Numbered from the stretch's first letter, positions 10,136 to 19,393 are shown. The stretch is DNA of 64,000 nucleotides from a gamma proteobacterium HIMB55 (GCA_000227505.4 AGIF02000001.1:1136035-1200034); one strand, 5' to 3'. The notes: generated by a model from the letters alone, not told the origin. Numbers and translations are program-made.

Positions 10136-10245
10136 GCAGGTAAGCCAGACAACCACTGCACGACCGCAAGTACGACAACCGACACCACAACAACGGCAAC
10201 AATCGCGTCAGCTGTGCTGTCATCCATATTACTTTTAGCCATCAT
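10132..10245 (-). CDS. Hypothetical 37-residue single-span membrane protein
   Basis: A short frame with start ATGATGGCT and a strong GGGGGA ribosome binding site a few bases upstream. It encodes MMAKSNMDDSTADAIVAVVV, a continued run of Val/Ala/Leu, and a short tail QWLSGLPA. The product is one hydrophobic helix with a short acidic N-terminus, like small inner-membrane proteins. I do not recognise a family. Support comes from the ribosome binding site, the membrane-helix composition and the exact fit of its stop to the neighbour's stop (CTAG). The second ATG at 10242 is an alternative start. Confidence 0.55.
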   Translation of the reverse strand: MMAKSNMDDSTADAIVAVVVVSVVVLAVVQWLSGLPA

Positions 10246-10280
10246 ATCCCCCTAACGACTGATTAAATCCTGTTGAGATG

Positions 10281-10298
10281 CGGCGCTTTACAGCGCCG
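10281..10298 (-). terminator. Hairpin over the etfA stop codon
   Basis: CGGCGCT and AGCGCCG form a perfect 7-bp stem whose 4-base loop contains the TAA stop of etfA. No T-run follows. Probably a 3'-end stabilising or weak terminating stem for the etfBA transcript. Confidence 0.4.
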
Positions 10299-11217
10299 TT
10301 TCTAGTTCGGGTAGAGCTGAGAACAAGTCCGCAACAAGACCATAATCCGCAACCTGGAAAATCGGCGCGTCTTCATCCTTGTTAATAGCAACGATTACTT
10401 TACTGTCCTTCATACCCGCGAGGTGCTGAATTGCTCCGGAAATACCGACTGCAATGTACAGATCCGGTGCGACAATCTTACCCGTTTGGCCTACCTGATA
10501 GTCGTTAGGAACGAAACCTGCGTCAACTGCAGCGCGTGAGGCACCAATAGCAGCGTTCAGTTTGTCGGCAATCCCCTCAAGCATTGAGAAGTTGTCGCCG
10601 TTCTGCATACCACGACCGCCAGAGATGACGACGGAAGCTGAAGTAAGTTCTGGACGATCTGAAACTGCCACCTCTTCGCCAATGAAACTTGAGACGCCCG
10701 CATCATGTGCACCGTCAACTGCTTGCACCGACGCACTTCCGCCCTCTGCAGGGACCGCATCAAACGCAGTTGTTCGCACAGTAATGACCTTCTTACTGTC
10801 TGAGCTTTTAACCGTAGCAATAACGTTACCGGCGTAGATAGGACGCTCGAACGTGTCCGCGTCGATAACTGCGGTGATGTCTGAGATCTGTGCAACGTCA
10901 AGAAGCGCCGCAACACGAGGCATCACGTTCTTGCCGTTTGCAGTGGCTGCCGACATCACGCAATCGTAGCCTGATGCCGCATCGGCCACTGCAAGACTTA
11001 CGTTTTCAGCAAGCTGGTGTTCGTAGGCTACGTTATCCGCACAAAGTACAGTACCGACGCCAGCGACCGACGCCGCCGCGTTCGCCGCGCCTTCACAGCC
11101 GCTTCCAACAACAAGAATATCGACATCGCCACCGAGCTGTTGCGCAGCTGCAACCGCGTTCAGCGTCGCCGCCTTGAGTGTTTGGTTATCGTGTTCAGCA
11201 ACAATTAATGTCTTCAT
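10288..11217 (-). CDS. etfA: Electron transfer flavoprotein alpha subunit
   Basis: Alpha subunit (FixB type) of the soluble flavoprotein that takes electrons from acyl-CoA and other dehydrogenases. 309 residues. The C-terminal FAD-binding domain shows SGGRGMQNG, GASRAAVDAGFVPNDYQVGQTG, LYIAVGISGAIQHLAGMKDS and VAINKDEDAPIFQVADYGLV, all diagnostic. Its start overlaps the etfB stop by one base (TAATG), so the two are coupled. The oxidoreductase gene that accepts its electrons lies just beyond, divergent. Confidence 0.97.
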   Translation of the reverse strand: MKTLIVAEHDNQTLKAATLNAVAAAQQLGGDVDILVVGSGCEGAANAAASVAGVGTVLCADNVAYEHQLAENVSLAVADAASGYDCVMSAATANGKNVMPRVAALLDVAQISDITAVIDADTFERPIYAGNVIATVKSSDSKKVITVRTTAFDAVPAEGGSASVQAVDGAHDAGVSSFIGEEVAVSDRPELTSASVVISGGRGMQNGDNFSMLEGIADKLNAAIGASRAAVDAGFVPNDYQVGQTGKIVAPDLYIAVGISGAIQHLAGMKDSKVIVAINKDEDAPIFQVADYGLVADLFSALPELETAL

Positions 11218-11966
11218 TAGATCACCTTTGCTTCGTTCTTGAGCTTATCTACCAACTGCTCTACTGATTCAACTTTGATACCTGCCGAGCGCTCTGCCGG
11301 TGGCTTAACGCCAAGAAGCGCAACGTGAGATTGAATATCAACCCCCAGATCTGCCGGAGACATGGTCTCGAGAGGCTTTTTCTTCGCCTTCATGATGTTA
11401 GGCAGCGATGCATAGCGTGGCTCGTTCAAGCGAAGGTCAGTCGTTACGACGGCAGGCATCTTCAACTCAACCGTTTGAAGGCCCCCATCGATCTCACGAG
11501 TCACTTGGACTGTTCCGTCACCGATGTTCACCTCGGAAGCGAAAGTCCCCTGCCCCATGCCAGTCAATGCTGCGAGCATCTGACCAGTTTGGTTGTTATC
11601 GCCATCGATCGACTGCTTGCCCAGAATAACGAGATCTGGAGACTCAGCAGCAACGACACCCTTAAGCAACTTCGCGACTTCCAGTGGCTCTGGACGACCA
11701 TCGGCCTCCACATGAATTCCGCGATCTGCACCAAGTGCCAAAGCCGTACGGATTTGTTCCTGGCAGCTCTTGTCACCGATAGAAGCAACAACAACTTCAG
11801 ACGCTGTGCCCGCTTCTTTGAGGCGAACCGCTTCCTCTACCGCGATTTCACAGAATGGGTTGATCGCCATTTTTACATTGTTCAGCTCTACATCAGAGCC
11901 GTCTGCCTTGGCGCGAACCTTGACGTTGTAATCAACAACGCGCTTCACTGCGACGAGTACTTTCAT
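11217..11966 (-). CDS. etfB: Electron transfer flavoprotein beta subunit
   Basis: Beta subunit (FixA type), binds AMP and supports the flavin of EtfA. 249 residues. Seen: [18 protein letters not shown] at the N-terminus, [20 protein letters not shown], the adenine-binding [16 protein letters not shown] region and the recognition-loop segment [20 protein letters not shown] with docking Leu. First gene of etfBA; its promoter must lie in the 179-bp divergent spacer shared with the ETF-ubiquinone oxidoreductase gene. Confidence 0.97.
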   Translation of the reverse strand: MKVLVAVKRVVDYNVKVRAKADGSDVELNNVKMAINPFCEIAVEEAVRLKEAGTASEVVVASIGDKSCQEQIRTALALGADRGIHVEADGRPEPLEVAKLLKGVVAAESPDLVILGKQSIDGDNNQTGQMLAALTGMGQGTFASEVNIGDGTVQVTREIDGGLQTVELKMPAVVTTDLRLNEPRYASLPNIMKAKKKPLETMSPADLGVDIQSHVALLGVKPPAERSAGIKVESVEQLVDKLKNEAKVI

Positions 11967-12145
11967 AGCATCTCCACTGAAAGTTAACGTGTGTAAATTT
12001 CTTAATGATCAATGATCAAATTATTGCTCGCGTTACTACATTTGCGAGGCGCGATACTTTAACATACTGAAAGTTCAAAAAAGCGATTGTCGACGCATAT
12101 TTTATGTAGATACGGCCTATTGCGACTGTTAATTGGAGGTAAGTC
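11967..12145. promoter_or_regulatory. Divergent etfBA / ETF-QO control region
   Basis: This 179-bp AT-rich spacer feeds two divergent transcripts of one pathway. It holds two copies of ACTGAAAGTT (11976-11985 and 12066-12075) in the same orientation 90 bp apart, and a doubled palindrome TGATCA-A-TGATCA at 12006-12018. The GTG start of ETF-QO is preceded by GGAGGT at 12135-12140. These repeats are plausible operator sites for a fatty-acid or branched-chain catabolic regulator. Which regulator is not established. Confidence 0.45.
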
Positions 12146-13795
12146 GTGGAACGCGAATCAATGGAGTTCGATGTGGTAGTAGTGGGTGCAGGTCCTGCGG
12201 GACTTTCAGCGGCTATTAAGCTTGGTCAGTTAGCGCAAGAGCAGGAGCAGGAAGTCAGCATCTGCGTCGTAGAAAAAGGCTCTGAGGTGGGTGCTCATAT
12301 TCTCTCAGGGGCCGTTTTTGAGACCTCTGCGCTCGATGAGTTACTCCCAGATTGGCGCTCGATGGGCTCGCCACTGGCCACTGAGGTAAAGGAAGACGTC
12401 TTCTATTACTACACGTCTGGCAAGTCAGCATTCCAGATCCCCAATCTTTTCTTGCCAGCTCCTGTTCACAACGACGGCAACTATATTGTCTCTATGGGTA
12501 ATGTCTGCCGCTGGCTAGCAGAGCAGGCGGAGAATATGGGCATCGAGGTCTATCCAGGATTCGCAGCTGCCGAGGTTCTTTTCAATGACGATGGTTCTGT
12601 CAAAGGCGTTGCCACAGGTGATATGGGCATCAGTGCAGAGGGCGAGCAGAAGGACTCTTATATGCCCGGTATGGAGCTACACGCCAAGTACACGCTCTTT
12701 GCGGAAGGCTGTCGTGGTCACCTCGGTAAACAGCTCATCTCGCATTTCGGTCTCGACGAAGGTAAAGACCCTCAACACTACGGGATTGGTATTAAAGAGG
12801 TTTGGCAAATCAAACCTGAACTTCACGAGGAAGGCAAAGTCATCCATGGACTGGGCTGGCCTCTCGCAGAGAGCGGCTCGTCTGGCGGTGCATTCATGTA
12901 TCACGCAGAGAACAACGAGGTTTACTTGGGCCTCATTACCGATCTCAACTACTCCAACCCACATGTGAGTCCTTTTGAGGAATTCCAACGTTGGAAAACC
13001 CACCCAAAGACAGCTAAGTACCTTGAGGGTGCAGAGCGCCTCGCATACGGTGCTCGAGCACTGGCGAAAGGTGGTCTCAATTCGCTGCCTAAGATGAATT
13101 TCCCAGGTGGTCTCATCATTGGATGCGATGCGGGCACATTGAATGCCGTCAAAATCAAGGGTAATCACACCGCGATGAAGAGCGGTATCTTAGCGGCCGA
13201 GGAAGTCGCTGCAGCACTGATGTCTGAGAGCCCTGCAGCTGATCTCGTCAACTTCGAGGCGCGCGTCAGCGCCTCGTGGCTTGGTAAGGAGCTTAAGTCG
13301 AGCCGGAACTTTGCCGGCTACATGCACACATTTGGCGCACTACTTGGTTCCGCCGCTGTCTGGTTCGATCAAACCATCATGCGCGGCAATATGCCTTTTA
13401 CGCTGCGTGACAAAACGCCTGATCATGCCTGTCTCAAGCCTGCGGCGCAGTCTAAAAAGATTGACTATCCGAAGCCTGATAACGTGCTCACCTTCGACCG
13501 TCTATCTTCCGTGTTTCTGTCGAATACGAACCATGAAGAGGACCAGCCCTGCCACCTGCAGCTGATGGATACCTCGATTCCGATTCAGGTCAACTTGCCT
13601 ACATACGATGAACCCGCACAGCGTTATTGCCCAGCCGGCGTTTATGAGGTGATTACTGATGGCGATGAGCCAAGGTTTCAGATAAATGCGCAGAACTGTG
13701 TTCACTGCAAAACCTGTGACATTAAAGATCCGTCGCAAAACATTCGTTGGGTGACACCAGAGGGACTAGGCGGTCCTAACTACCCCAACATGTGA
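12146..13795 (+). CDS. Electron transfer flavoprotein-ubiquinone oxidoreductase
   Basis: Membrane-associated iron-sulfur flavoprotein that passes electrons from reduced ETF to ubiquinone. 549 residues, normal length. The FAD-binding start VVVGAGPAGLSAAIKL is followed by the quinone-site region and a C-terminal 4Fe-4S domain with RYCPAGVYEV and NCVHCKTCDIKDPSQNIRW. GTG at 12146 was chosen because a consensus GGAGGT sits 5 bases upstream; the ATG at 12161 has no such site. Together with etfBA it forms a complete dehydrogenase-to-quinone branch. Confidence 0.97.
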   Translation: MERESMEFDVVVVGAGPAGLSAAIKLGQLAQEQEQEVSICVVEKGSEVGAHILSGAVFETSALDELLPDWRSMGSPLATEVKEDVFYYYTSGKSAFQIPNLFLPAPVHNDGNYIVSMGNVCRWLAEQAENMGIEVYPGFAAAEVLFNDDGSVKGVATGDMGISAEGEQKDSYMPGMELHAKYTLFAEGCRGHLGKQLISHFGLDEGKDPQHYGIGIKEVWQIKPELHEEGKVIHGLGWPLAESGSSGGAFMYHAENNEVYLGLITDLNYSNPHVSPFEEFQRWKTHPKTAKYLEGAERLAYGARALAKGGLNSLPKMNFPGGLIIGCDAGTLNAVKIKGNHTAMKSGILAAEEVAAALMSESPAADLVNFEARVSASWLGKELKSSRNFAGYMHTFGALLGSAAVWFDQTIMRGNMPFTLRDKTPDHACLKPAAQSKKIDYPKPDNVLTFDRLSSVFLSNTNHEEDQPCHLQLMDTSIPIQVNLPTYDEPAQRYCPAGVYEVITDGDEPRFQINAQNCVHCKTCDIKDPSQNIRWVTPEGLGGPNYPNM

Positions 13796-13813
13796 CGGCA
13801 GCGCGTTTAAATT

Positions 13814-13843
13814 CCCTGCTCGGCTAGTGAGTAGCCAGCAGGG
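13814..13843. terminator. Strong hairpin between convergent ETF-QO and DUF1285 genes
   Basis: CCCTGCT-c-GGCTA pairs with TAGCC-AGCAGGG around a 5-base loop, a 12-bp stem with one bulged base. A-tracts flank it on the plus strand, and on the minus strand the stem covers the DUF1285 stop codon. It probably serves as a shared 3'-end structure for both convergent genes. Confidence 0.55.
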
Positions 13844-14402
13844 AAAAACGCTCTCCCCCACTGAATACATTCCCGTCTTCATCAGCTAGTTCCACCAGAC
13901 GATACCAAGCCGCTCTCGTAAAGAGCGCACTCAGACCGTTCGGAAGATTTACGTAAGACGCACCCGCAGCCCGACCCTCGGGCTGCAGACCCGTTTCGGC
14001 ATCAAGTTGAAAAATACCGCCTGTGTTGAGCACAAGTGCCAGTACCTGCCCCTCCTCAGCGATCATCGGCGCGGCGTCGACTACCATGAGCGGATGTAGC
14101 GCGACGTCCACTTCTACTTTCTCAACAGGCGTTACGAGGTAGTAGCCACCGTCTCCCTCACGGCGCAGCAATCCCGCAAACAGACTTACCAACTCTTGTC
14201 GCTTGATTTCCGAGCCCTCATGAAACCAGCGGCCATCACGATCGATTGAAATATCGACGAAGCCACAATTAGTAGGATTCCACTTGTCCAGTGGATACGG
14301 CGGGCGGCCATTGACGCTACCCGCAAATGTTGGGGTGCCCTCTGACGCCCCAGAAGCTTCTGAGGCGTTTTGAATCAATCGGGCGTAGGCATCATCCGTC
14401 AT
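13824..14402 (-). CDS. DUF1285 domain protein
   Basis: 192 residues, matching the DUF1285 family in order: PPYPLDKWNPTNCGFVDISI, DGRWFHEGSEIKRQELVSLFAGLLRRE and DGGYYLVTPVEKVEVDV, then an OB-like C-terminal half. The function of the family is not established. It starts 24 bp downstream of the ppiD stop on the same strand, so it is the likely last gene of that transcript. Not truncated. Confidence 0.85.
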   Translation of the reverse strand: MTDDAYARLIQNASEASGASEGTPTFAGSVNGRPPYPLDKWNPTNCGFVDISIDRDGRWFHEGSEIKRQELVSLFAGLLRREGDGGYYLVTPVEKVEVDVALHPLMVVDAAPMIAEEGQVLALVLNTGGIFQLDAETGLQPEGRAAGASYVNLPNGLSALFTRAAWYRLVELADEDGNVFSGGERFSLLATH

Positions 14403-14425
14403 TCGTTCAAGTCCAAGACCTGGCG

Positions 14426-16300
14426 CTAGCGAACAATGACGGTACCGCGACGGCGAAGATCTGCAAGGAACTCAGTGAACAACAGGTCCCCCTGAACTTG
14501 CTGAACCTCGTCGACTAACGCTTGCCTTTCTGAAGTAAGGAGTGTGTCCGCGCTTCCAGCTGTGACCCTCGCAAGCTGAACAAGGGCGTACCCCCCCGAA
14601 GTCACACCGATGGCACTCACTGAATTTGTATCACTGGCTTGTTTTGCGAACGCCGCCTGCAACACCTCAGGCGGTAAAAGTGTGTTCTGGCGTGTGGCTG
14701 CCAACTCAACGCGCCACTCTAGGTCTTTGTCTTCAGCGATGCTTTCCAATGATTCGCCGGCAGCAAGCGCAGCGTTTACATCCGCCACAAGCCCTTCAAG
14801 CTCCGCCTCACGGGCCTGACGCTCGAGCGTTGCCATGATCTCACCCCGCACCTCCTGTAAGGGCTTAGACCCCTCTGGAAGACGCTCGTTCACACGCAGC
14901 GCAACGAATCGGCTGCCACTCAGTTCGATGACGTCACTGTTGTTATCCTCGATGAATACATCATCAGCAAAGGCCGCCTCACGTAAAGCGACCTCGTCAA
15001 AAATACCCTCACCCGCATCGCGAGAAAACGGCGATGATTTAGTGATAGCTACGCCCAGATCGGCAGCGGCACTCTCCAAATCGTCCGCCGTGAATACCGC
15101 GTCCCGCAGATTGTCGACGGCTAAAAGGAGGTCGCGCTGTGATTGAGCACTGCGAAGGTTGTCCTCTATCTCTGCCCTAAGCACCTCGTCTGATACTTGA
15201 GCCGCAGCTGTGCGCTGTTTTAGCAAAATAAAGTGGGTACCTGCGTCCGTCTCTACCGCATCGGAAACCTGCCCAATTGCGAGAGCGTCGATGGCATCCT
15301 CCATCGCGTCCGGGAACACAGAACCATCGGTGTATCCGAGATCACCACCTAATGATGCCGAGCCAATATCGTCAGACAGCTCTTGAGCAATCGCCGCGAA
15401 GTCTTCCCCGCTCGACAGACGAGCGCTAACGGCCTCTATTCTCGTTTGATACCCAGCAGCGTCCTCGTCGTCCATTTGAGTAATCAGAATATGTGCCACC
15501 TCAGACTCTGCCTTAGATTCGTACTCAGCCAATGCGTCTGCTAATTGCGCTACCACTTCTGCTGGGTCTACCGGTTGCGTGTACAGCTCAGGTGTCAGCA
15601 TGATGTAGCTGGCAATAACGCGCTCGGGCTGCGCAAATTGCGCAATATTCGAATCGTAGTATGCGCTTATCGCATCATCAGAGGTCGCACCCTCAACAGC
15701 AAGCGTCGTATCGTCGACCACCAAATACCGCACATCCCTGCGCTCTGCCGCGACGTTTATAGAGGCCTGCGTTTCCATAGGCGTGACGAAAGCAGCTTCG
15801 CTTACGAAAGATTGAAGTTTTTGAAGGCGATCAAGATTTTCCTGATCAGCTCTGTACTGGCTGTTTGTGAGACCATTCGATCGCAGTATGTCCCGATAAT
15901 ATTCAGCGGAGAAACCACCGTCCAACTGAAACGCAGGATTGCCCGTGATGGCACGACCAACCGCTTTTGGGGAAGACGCTATCTCCAAAGAGGCTGCGTA
16001 ATCAGACAATAACGCTTGCTCAATCAAACCATTGAGTACAGAGGGACGCAGTAAATCATCATCAAGAAACGAAGGGTCCAGTTGGTCGCCGTAGAGCTCA
16101 CTTAGCTGCCTTCGTTGACGCTCAATCGCAAACTGAAGCTCATTAAGGGATATCTCTTCACCGTTTACTTCAGCCGCACCTGATTGCGATCCATTGAACG
16201 TCAAAGATTCGGCACCCGTCAGCACAAAACTCAAGACAATCAGACCGATGATTACCAAAATCCATGGGCTTCTCGCCCCCTCACGCATGCCTTGAAGCAT
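14426..16300 (-). CDS. ppiD: Periplasmic folding chaperone / peptidyl-prolyl isomerase PpiD
   Basis: Inner-membrane anchored periplasmic chaperone near the SecYEG exit. 624 residues, the size of E. coli PpiD. One N-terminal membrane anchor (SPWILVIIGLIVLSFVL, about residues 11-27) is followed by a SurA-type N domain (EVNGEEISLNELQFAIERQR), then a parvulin domain around residues 265-365 with SEVAHILIT and GGDLGYTDGSVFP, and a long C-terminal chaperone region. It follows hupB as in E. coli, but an intrinsic terminator separates them. Confidence 0.93.
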   Translation of the reverse strand: MLQGMREGARSPWILVIIGLIVLSFVLTGAESLTFNGSQSGAAEVNGEEISLNELQFAIERQRRQLSELYGDQLDPSFLDDDLLRPSVLNGLIEQALLSDYAASLEIASSPKAVGRAITGNPAFQLDGGFSAEYYRDILRSNGLTNSQYRADQENLDRLQKLQSFVSEAAFVTPMETQASINVAAERRDVRYLVVDDTTLAVEGATSDDAISAYYDSNIAQFAQPERVIASYIMLTPELYTQPVDPAEVVAQLADALAEYESKAESEVAHILITQMDDEDAAGYQTRIEAVSARLSSGEDFAAIAQELSDDIGSASLGGDLGYTDGSVFPDAMEDAIDALAIGQVSDAVETDAGTHFILLKQRTAAAQVSDEVLRAEIEDNLRSAQSQRDLLLAVDNLRDAVFTADDLESAAADLGVAITKSSPFSRDAGEGIFDEVALREAAFADDVFIEDNNSDVIELSGSRFVALRVNERLPEGSKPLQEVRGEIMATLERQAREAELEGLVADVNAALAAGESLESIAEDKDLEWRVELAATRQNTLLPPEVLQAAFAKQASDTNSVSAIGVTSGGYALVQLARVTAGSADTLLTSERQALVDEVQQVQGDLLFTEFLADLRRRGTVIVR

Positions 16301-16355
16301 TACCGTTTCCCTACTGTTTCGTTAATTTTTTAAGAGTTACCTGGCTTTCAGATAC

Positions 16356-16379
16356 AAAAAGGGCGCCCTAAAGCGCCCT
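16356..16379 (-). terminator. Intrinsic terminator after hupB
   Basis: Read on the minus strand, GGGCGC-TTTAGG-GCGCCC followed by TTTTT. It lies between the hupB stop and the ppiD start, so hupB is largely a separate transcript. Confidence 0.8.
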
Positions 16380-16411
16380 CACATCTTGGCCCCAGCCAAG
16401 ATTTTACATCA

Positions 16412-16687
16412 TTAGGAGTTGCACGCGTCTTTGAGTGCTTTTCCGGCTTTGAATCCAGGAGTGTTCGAAGCCGCAATCTTGATAGTTTCGCCGGTACGTG
16501 GGTTACGGCCATCGCGGGCTGCACGTGGCTTGACAGAAAACGTACCGAATCCGACAAGAGAAACACTGCCACCTTTGGCAAGCTCAGCAGTAATAGCTGC
16601 AACTGCCGCATCAAGAGCACGGCCAGCGGCTGCTTTAGGAAGATCTGCTTCAGATGCCATAGCATCAATTAATTCATTTTTATTCAC
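16412..16687 (-). CDS. hupB: DNA-binding protein HU, beta-type
   Basis: 91-residue histone-like protein that bends and compacts DNA. Family motifs are [38 protein letters not shown] (the beta-arm with the Arg-Asn-Pro tip) and a C-terminal FKAGKALKD helix. The start codon is GTG at 16687 with GAGGA upstream. Genomic order lon–hupB–ppiD is conserved. It has its own promoter and terminator. Confidence 0.97.
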   Translation of the reverse strand: MNKNELIDAMASEADLPKAAAGRALDAAVAAITAELAKGGSVSLVGFGTFSVKPRAARDGRNPRTGETIKIAASNTPGFKAGKALKDACNS

Positions 16688-16735
16688 GATAGTTCCTCGT
16701 TAAATTGCTTTAGGAAATGCTTAAAACGCACACTG

Positions 16736-16764
16736 AGCCTACCTTTGCGCCATCTGACGGTCAA
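16736..16764 (-). promoter_or_regulatory. Candidate sigma-70 promoter of hupB
   Basis: On the minus strand, TTGACC (-35, at 16759-16764) lies 17 bp from TAGGCT (-10, at 16736-16741), about 50 bp before the hupB start. The -35 and the spacing are good, the -10 is weak. Confidence 0.4.
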
Positions 16765-16817
16765 TCAACAAACGTAAATTTTTCAGGTTTTTTTCGTTTA
16801 ATCGGACTGAAAACGCG

Positions 16818-19238
16818 TTAGTGAGACATAGACGGCTTGTCACCCGCGTCTTCCTCTCCCGCCGACGTCAATTTAGCGTCGCTTTGGCCTGCTAAATACG
16901 CCTCATCCGATAACGGAGTCGGTGATGACTCAAGCGCGATTTCCAGTACCTCATCAATCCATTTAACAGGCTTGATCTCTAAGTTGTCCTTTATCTTATC
17001 GGGGACCTCCGCGAGATCGCGCTCATTTTCATGAGGAATAATGACGGTCTTGATCCCGCCACGACGTGCCGCGAGCAACTTCTCCTTCAATCCGCCAATG
17101 GCTAGAACCTCTCCACGCAATGTGATCTCACCGGTCATGGCCACATCCGCGCGAACAGGTATCCCTGTGGCGACACTGACAAGCGCTGTGCACATACCGA
17201 TTCCGGCACTCGGACCGTCCTTGGGGGTCGCTCCCTCGGGGACGTGAATGTGAAGATCGTGACTGTCATGGTATTTCGCTGGAATCCCCAAACCTTGAGA
17301 ACGCGATCGTACAACAGTCATTGCAGCCTGAATGGACTCCATCATCACATCACCGAGACTTCCAGTTCGAACATGACGCCCTTTACCACTCACAGAAGCA
17401 GCTTCGATAGTCAGCAGCTCACCGCCCACTGAAGTCCATGCTAGGCCCGTCACTTCGCCGACCTGATTCGCCTCATCCGCAACCCCGAACGTGAACTTCC
17501 GCACCCCAAGAAGTGATTCGAGGTTTTCAGAGTTAACCTCCGCACCTGCCTTCCACTCATCAAGCGCGATCTTTTTGACAACCTTCCTGCAGACTTTAGC
17601 CAACTCACGCTCCATTGCTCGCACACCGGCCTCACGGGTGTAGTAACGCACGATATCGAGAATGGCATCATCCGCGACTGTTATTTCATCCGCCTTGAGG
17701 CCATTAACCTTAACTTGCTTTGGCAAGAGGTATTTGCGCGCAATGCTCAGCTTTTCATCCTCGGTGTAACCAGGGATGCGAATAACCTCCATACGATCCA
17801 GTAGCGGACCCGGGATATTCATGGTGTTCGACGTACACACAAACATGACATCCGATAGGTCATAGTCGACTTCTAGGTAGTGGTCATTGAATGCATGATT
17901 CTGCTCGGGGTCTAGCACCTCCAACATGGCTGATGCTGGGTCACCTCGATGATCCATGCCCATCTTATCGATTTCGTCGAGCAGAAATAGCGGGTTCTTA
18001 ACCCCCACTTTGACCATTTTTTGGATCAACTTACCGGGCATTGAGCCGATATAAGTCCTTCGATGTCCGCGGATTTCCGCCTCATCACGAACACCCCCGA
18101 GTGCCATTCGAACGAACTTTCGATTGGTAGACTTGGCTATAGACTCGCCCAACGAGGTCTTACCGACACCTGGAGGTCCAACTAGACAGAGAACAGGACC
18201 CTTCAACTTACGTACTCTTTTCTGGACTGCTAAATACTCGAGAATCCGGTCCTTGACCTCTTCAAGCCCATAATGATCCTGATCCAATATCGATTGTGCT
18301 CGCTTAATATCGTGCTTTATCTTGCTGCGTTTTGCCCAGGGGAGACCAACCAACCAATCGATGTAGCCTCGCACCACAGAAGCTTCTGCAGACATTGGAG
18401 ACATCATTTTGAGTTTGTTCAGTTCAGCATTTGCCTTTTCGCTGGCCTCATCTGACATCTTGGCTTCCACAATCTTGTTCTGAAGCTCATCAATCTCGTT
18501 TGGTGCGTCATCCATCTCGCCAAGTTCTTTCTGAATGGCCTTCATTTGCTCATTCAGGTAGTACTCGCGCTGACTTTTCTCCATCTGTTTCTTAACGCGA
18601 CCACGGATCTTTTTCTCAACCTGAAAGAGATCGATTTCTGAATCCATTAAGCCCATGAGATGGTCAATTCGACTTTTAACCGATGCCATTTCGAGGATGT
18701 TTTGCTTTTCCTCAAGATCCACTGACATATGCGCAGCGATGGTGTCAGCCAAACGGCCCGGGTCATCTATACCCGAAAGTGATGTGAGCACTTCATTGGG
18801 CACCTTCTTACTGACATTTACATATTTTTCGAAGTGCGCGACGGTCTCTCTGATGGTGCCGTCAACCTCTTCATCGGCTAGCTCATCGCACTCCAACTGA
18901 CGAACGGTTGCTAGCGAAAAATCCTCTCCGCTATCAATGGCTTCAACGACAGCCCGCTCGCCACCCTCGACGAGCACCTTGATAGTGCCATCGGGTAGTT
19001 TCAAAAGCTGAAGAATCGTCGATACCGTGCCGACTTGATAAAGGTCATCTACACCCGGGTTGTCATCACCGGCTTCTCGCTGAGCCACAAGCAACACTTG
19101 CTTTGAGCCTGCCATCGAATGCTCCAGTGCTTCGATCGAGCGCTCTCTACCCACAAAAAGCGGCAAAACCATGTGGGGGTACACGACAACGTCGCGTAAC
19201 GGCAAAAGGGGTAATTGCAAAGGCGTGTTATCGCTCAT
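16818..19238 (-). CDS. lon: ATP-dependent protease Lon
   Basis: Hexameric AAA+ serine protease for damaged and regulatory proteins. About 806 residues. Seen in order: the LonN substrate domain (LPLLPLRDVVVYPHMVLPLF), Walker A GPPGVGKTSLG, Walker B FLLDEIDKM and the protease domain with catalytic Ser in PKDGPSAGIG and the Lys-containing KEKLLAARRGG region. The start MSDNTPLQ at 19238 has GGAGA about 8 bases upstream; earlier in-frame Met/GTG codons overlap that site. A sigma-32-like promoter precedes it. The C-terminal tail of about 30 residues is polar. Confidence 0.97.
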   Translation of the reverse strand: MSDNTPLQLPLLPLRDVVVYPHMVLPLFVGRERSIEALEHSMAGSKQVLLVAQREAGDDNPGVDDLYQVGTVSTILQLLKLPDGTIKVLVEGGERAVVEAIDSGEDFSLATVRQLECDELADEEVDGTIRETVAHFEKYVNVSKKVPNEVLTSLSGIDDPGRLADTIAAHMSVDLEEKQNILEMASVKSRIDHLMGLMDSEIDLFQVEKKIRGRVKKQMEKSQREYYLNEQMKAIQKELGEMDDAPNEIDELQNKIVEAKMSDEASEKANAELNKLKMMSPMSAEASVVRGYIDWLVGLPWAKRSKIKHDIKRAQSILDQDHYGLEEVKDRILEYLAVQKRVRKLKGPVLCLVGPPGVGKTSLGESIAKSTNRKFVRMALGGVRDEAEIRGHRRTYIGSMPGKLIQKMVKVGVKNPLFLLDEIDKMGMDHRGDPASAMLEVLDPEQNHAFNDHYLEVDYDLSDVMFVCTSNTMNIPGPLLDRMEVIRIPGYTEDEKLSIARKYLLPKQVKVNGLKADEITVADDAILDIVRYYTREAGVRAMERELAKVCRKVVKKIALDEWKAGAEVNSENLESLLGVRKFTFGVADEANQVGEVTGLAWTSVGGELLTIEAASVSGKGRHVRTGSLGDVMMESIQAAMTVVRSRSQGLGIPAKYHDSHDLHIHVPEGATPKDGPSAGIGMCTALVSVATGIPVRADVAMTGEITLRGEVLAIGGLKEKLLAARRGGIKTVIIPHENERDLAEVPDKIKDNLEIKPVKWIDEVLEIALESSPTPLSDEAYLAGQSDAKLTSAGEEDAGDKPSMSH

Positions 19239-19263
19239 GATCATCTCCATAGTCACAAGTAAG

Positions 19264-19290
19264 AGATGGGGGGATGGTTAAGAAACTCAA
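19264..19290 (-). promoter_or_regulatory. Candidate sigma-32 heat-shock promoter of lon
   Basis: Minus strand: TTGAGT (19285-19290), a 13-base spacer, then CCCCATCT (19264-19271). This fits the RpoH pattern of TTGAA-type -35 and CCCCATNT -10. It lies about 25-50 bp before the lon start, where the E. coli lon heat-shock promoter also sits. Confidence 0.55.
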
Positions 19291-19371
19291 CCCCCTCTTT
19301 TAATTAATGCGAAATTAATTCTAAGTTTGTGGATCAAAACCCGATCTGGATCGCTGTTAAGCAACTACAGG

Positions 19372-19385
19372 GGGCCTAACGGCCC
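19372..19385 (-). terminator. Weak hairpin after clpX
   Basis: GGGCC and GGCCC flank a 4-base loop just beyond the clpX stop on the minus strand. No T-run follows. It could attenuate read-through from clpX into lon. Confidence 0.35.
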
Positions 19386-19393
19386 TCAGATGC

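Noticed and set aside
10132-10245. Terminator hairpin instead of a gene
   Set aside because: The stretch is a continuous frame with a ribosome binding site and a membrane-helix composition, without a stem plus T-run.
11325-11987. 220-codon open frame antisense to etfB
   Set aside because: etfB is unmistakable, and the antisense frame lacks start signals and any family pattern.
12677-13168. 163-codon open frame antisense to the ETF-QO gene
   Set aside because: Shadow of a highly conserved gene.
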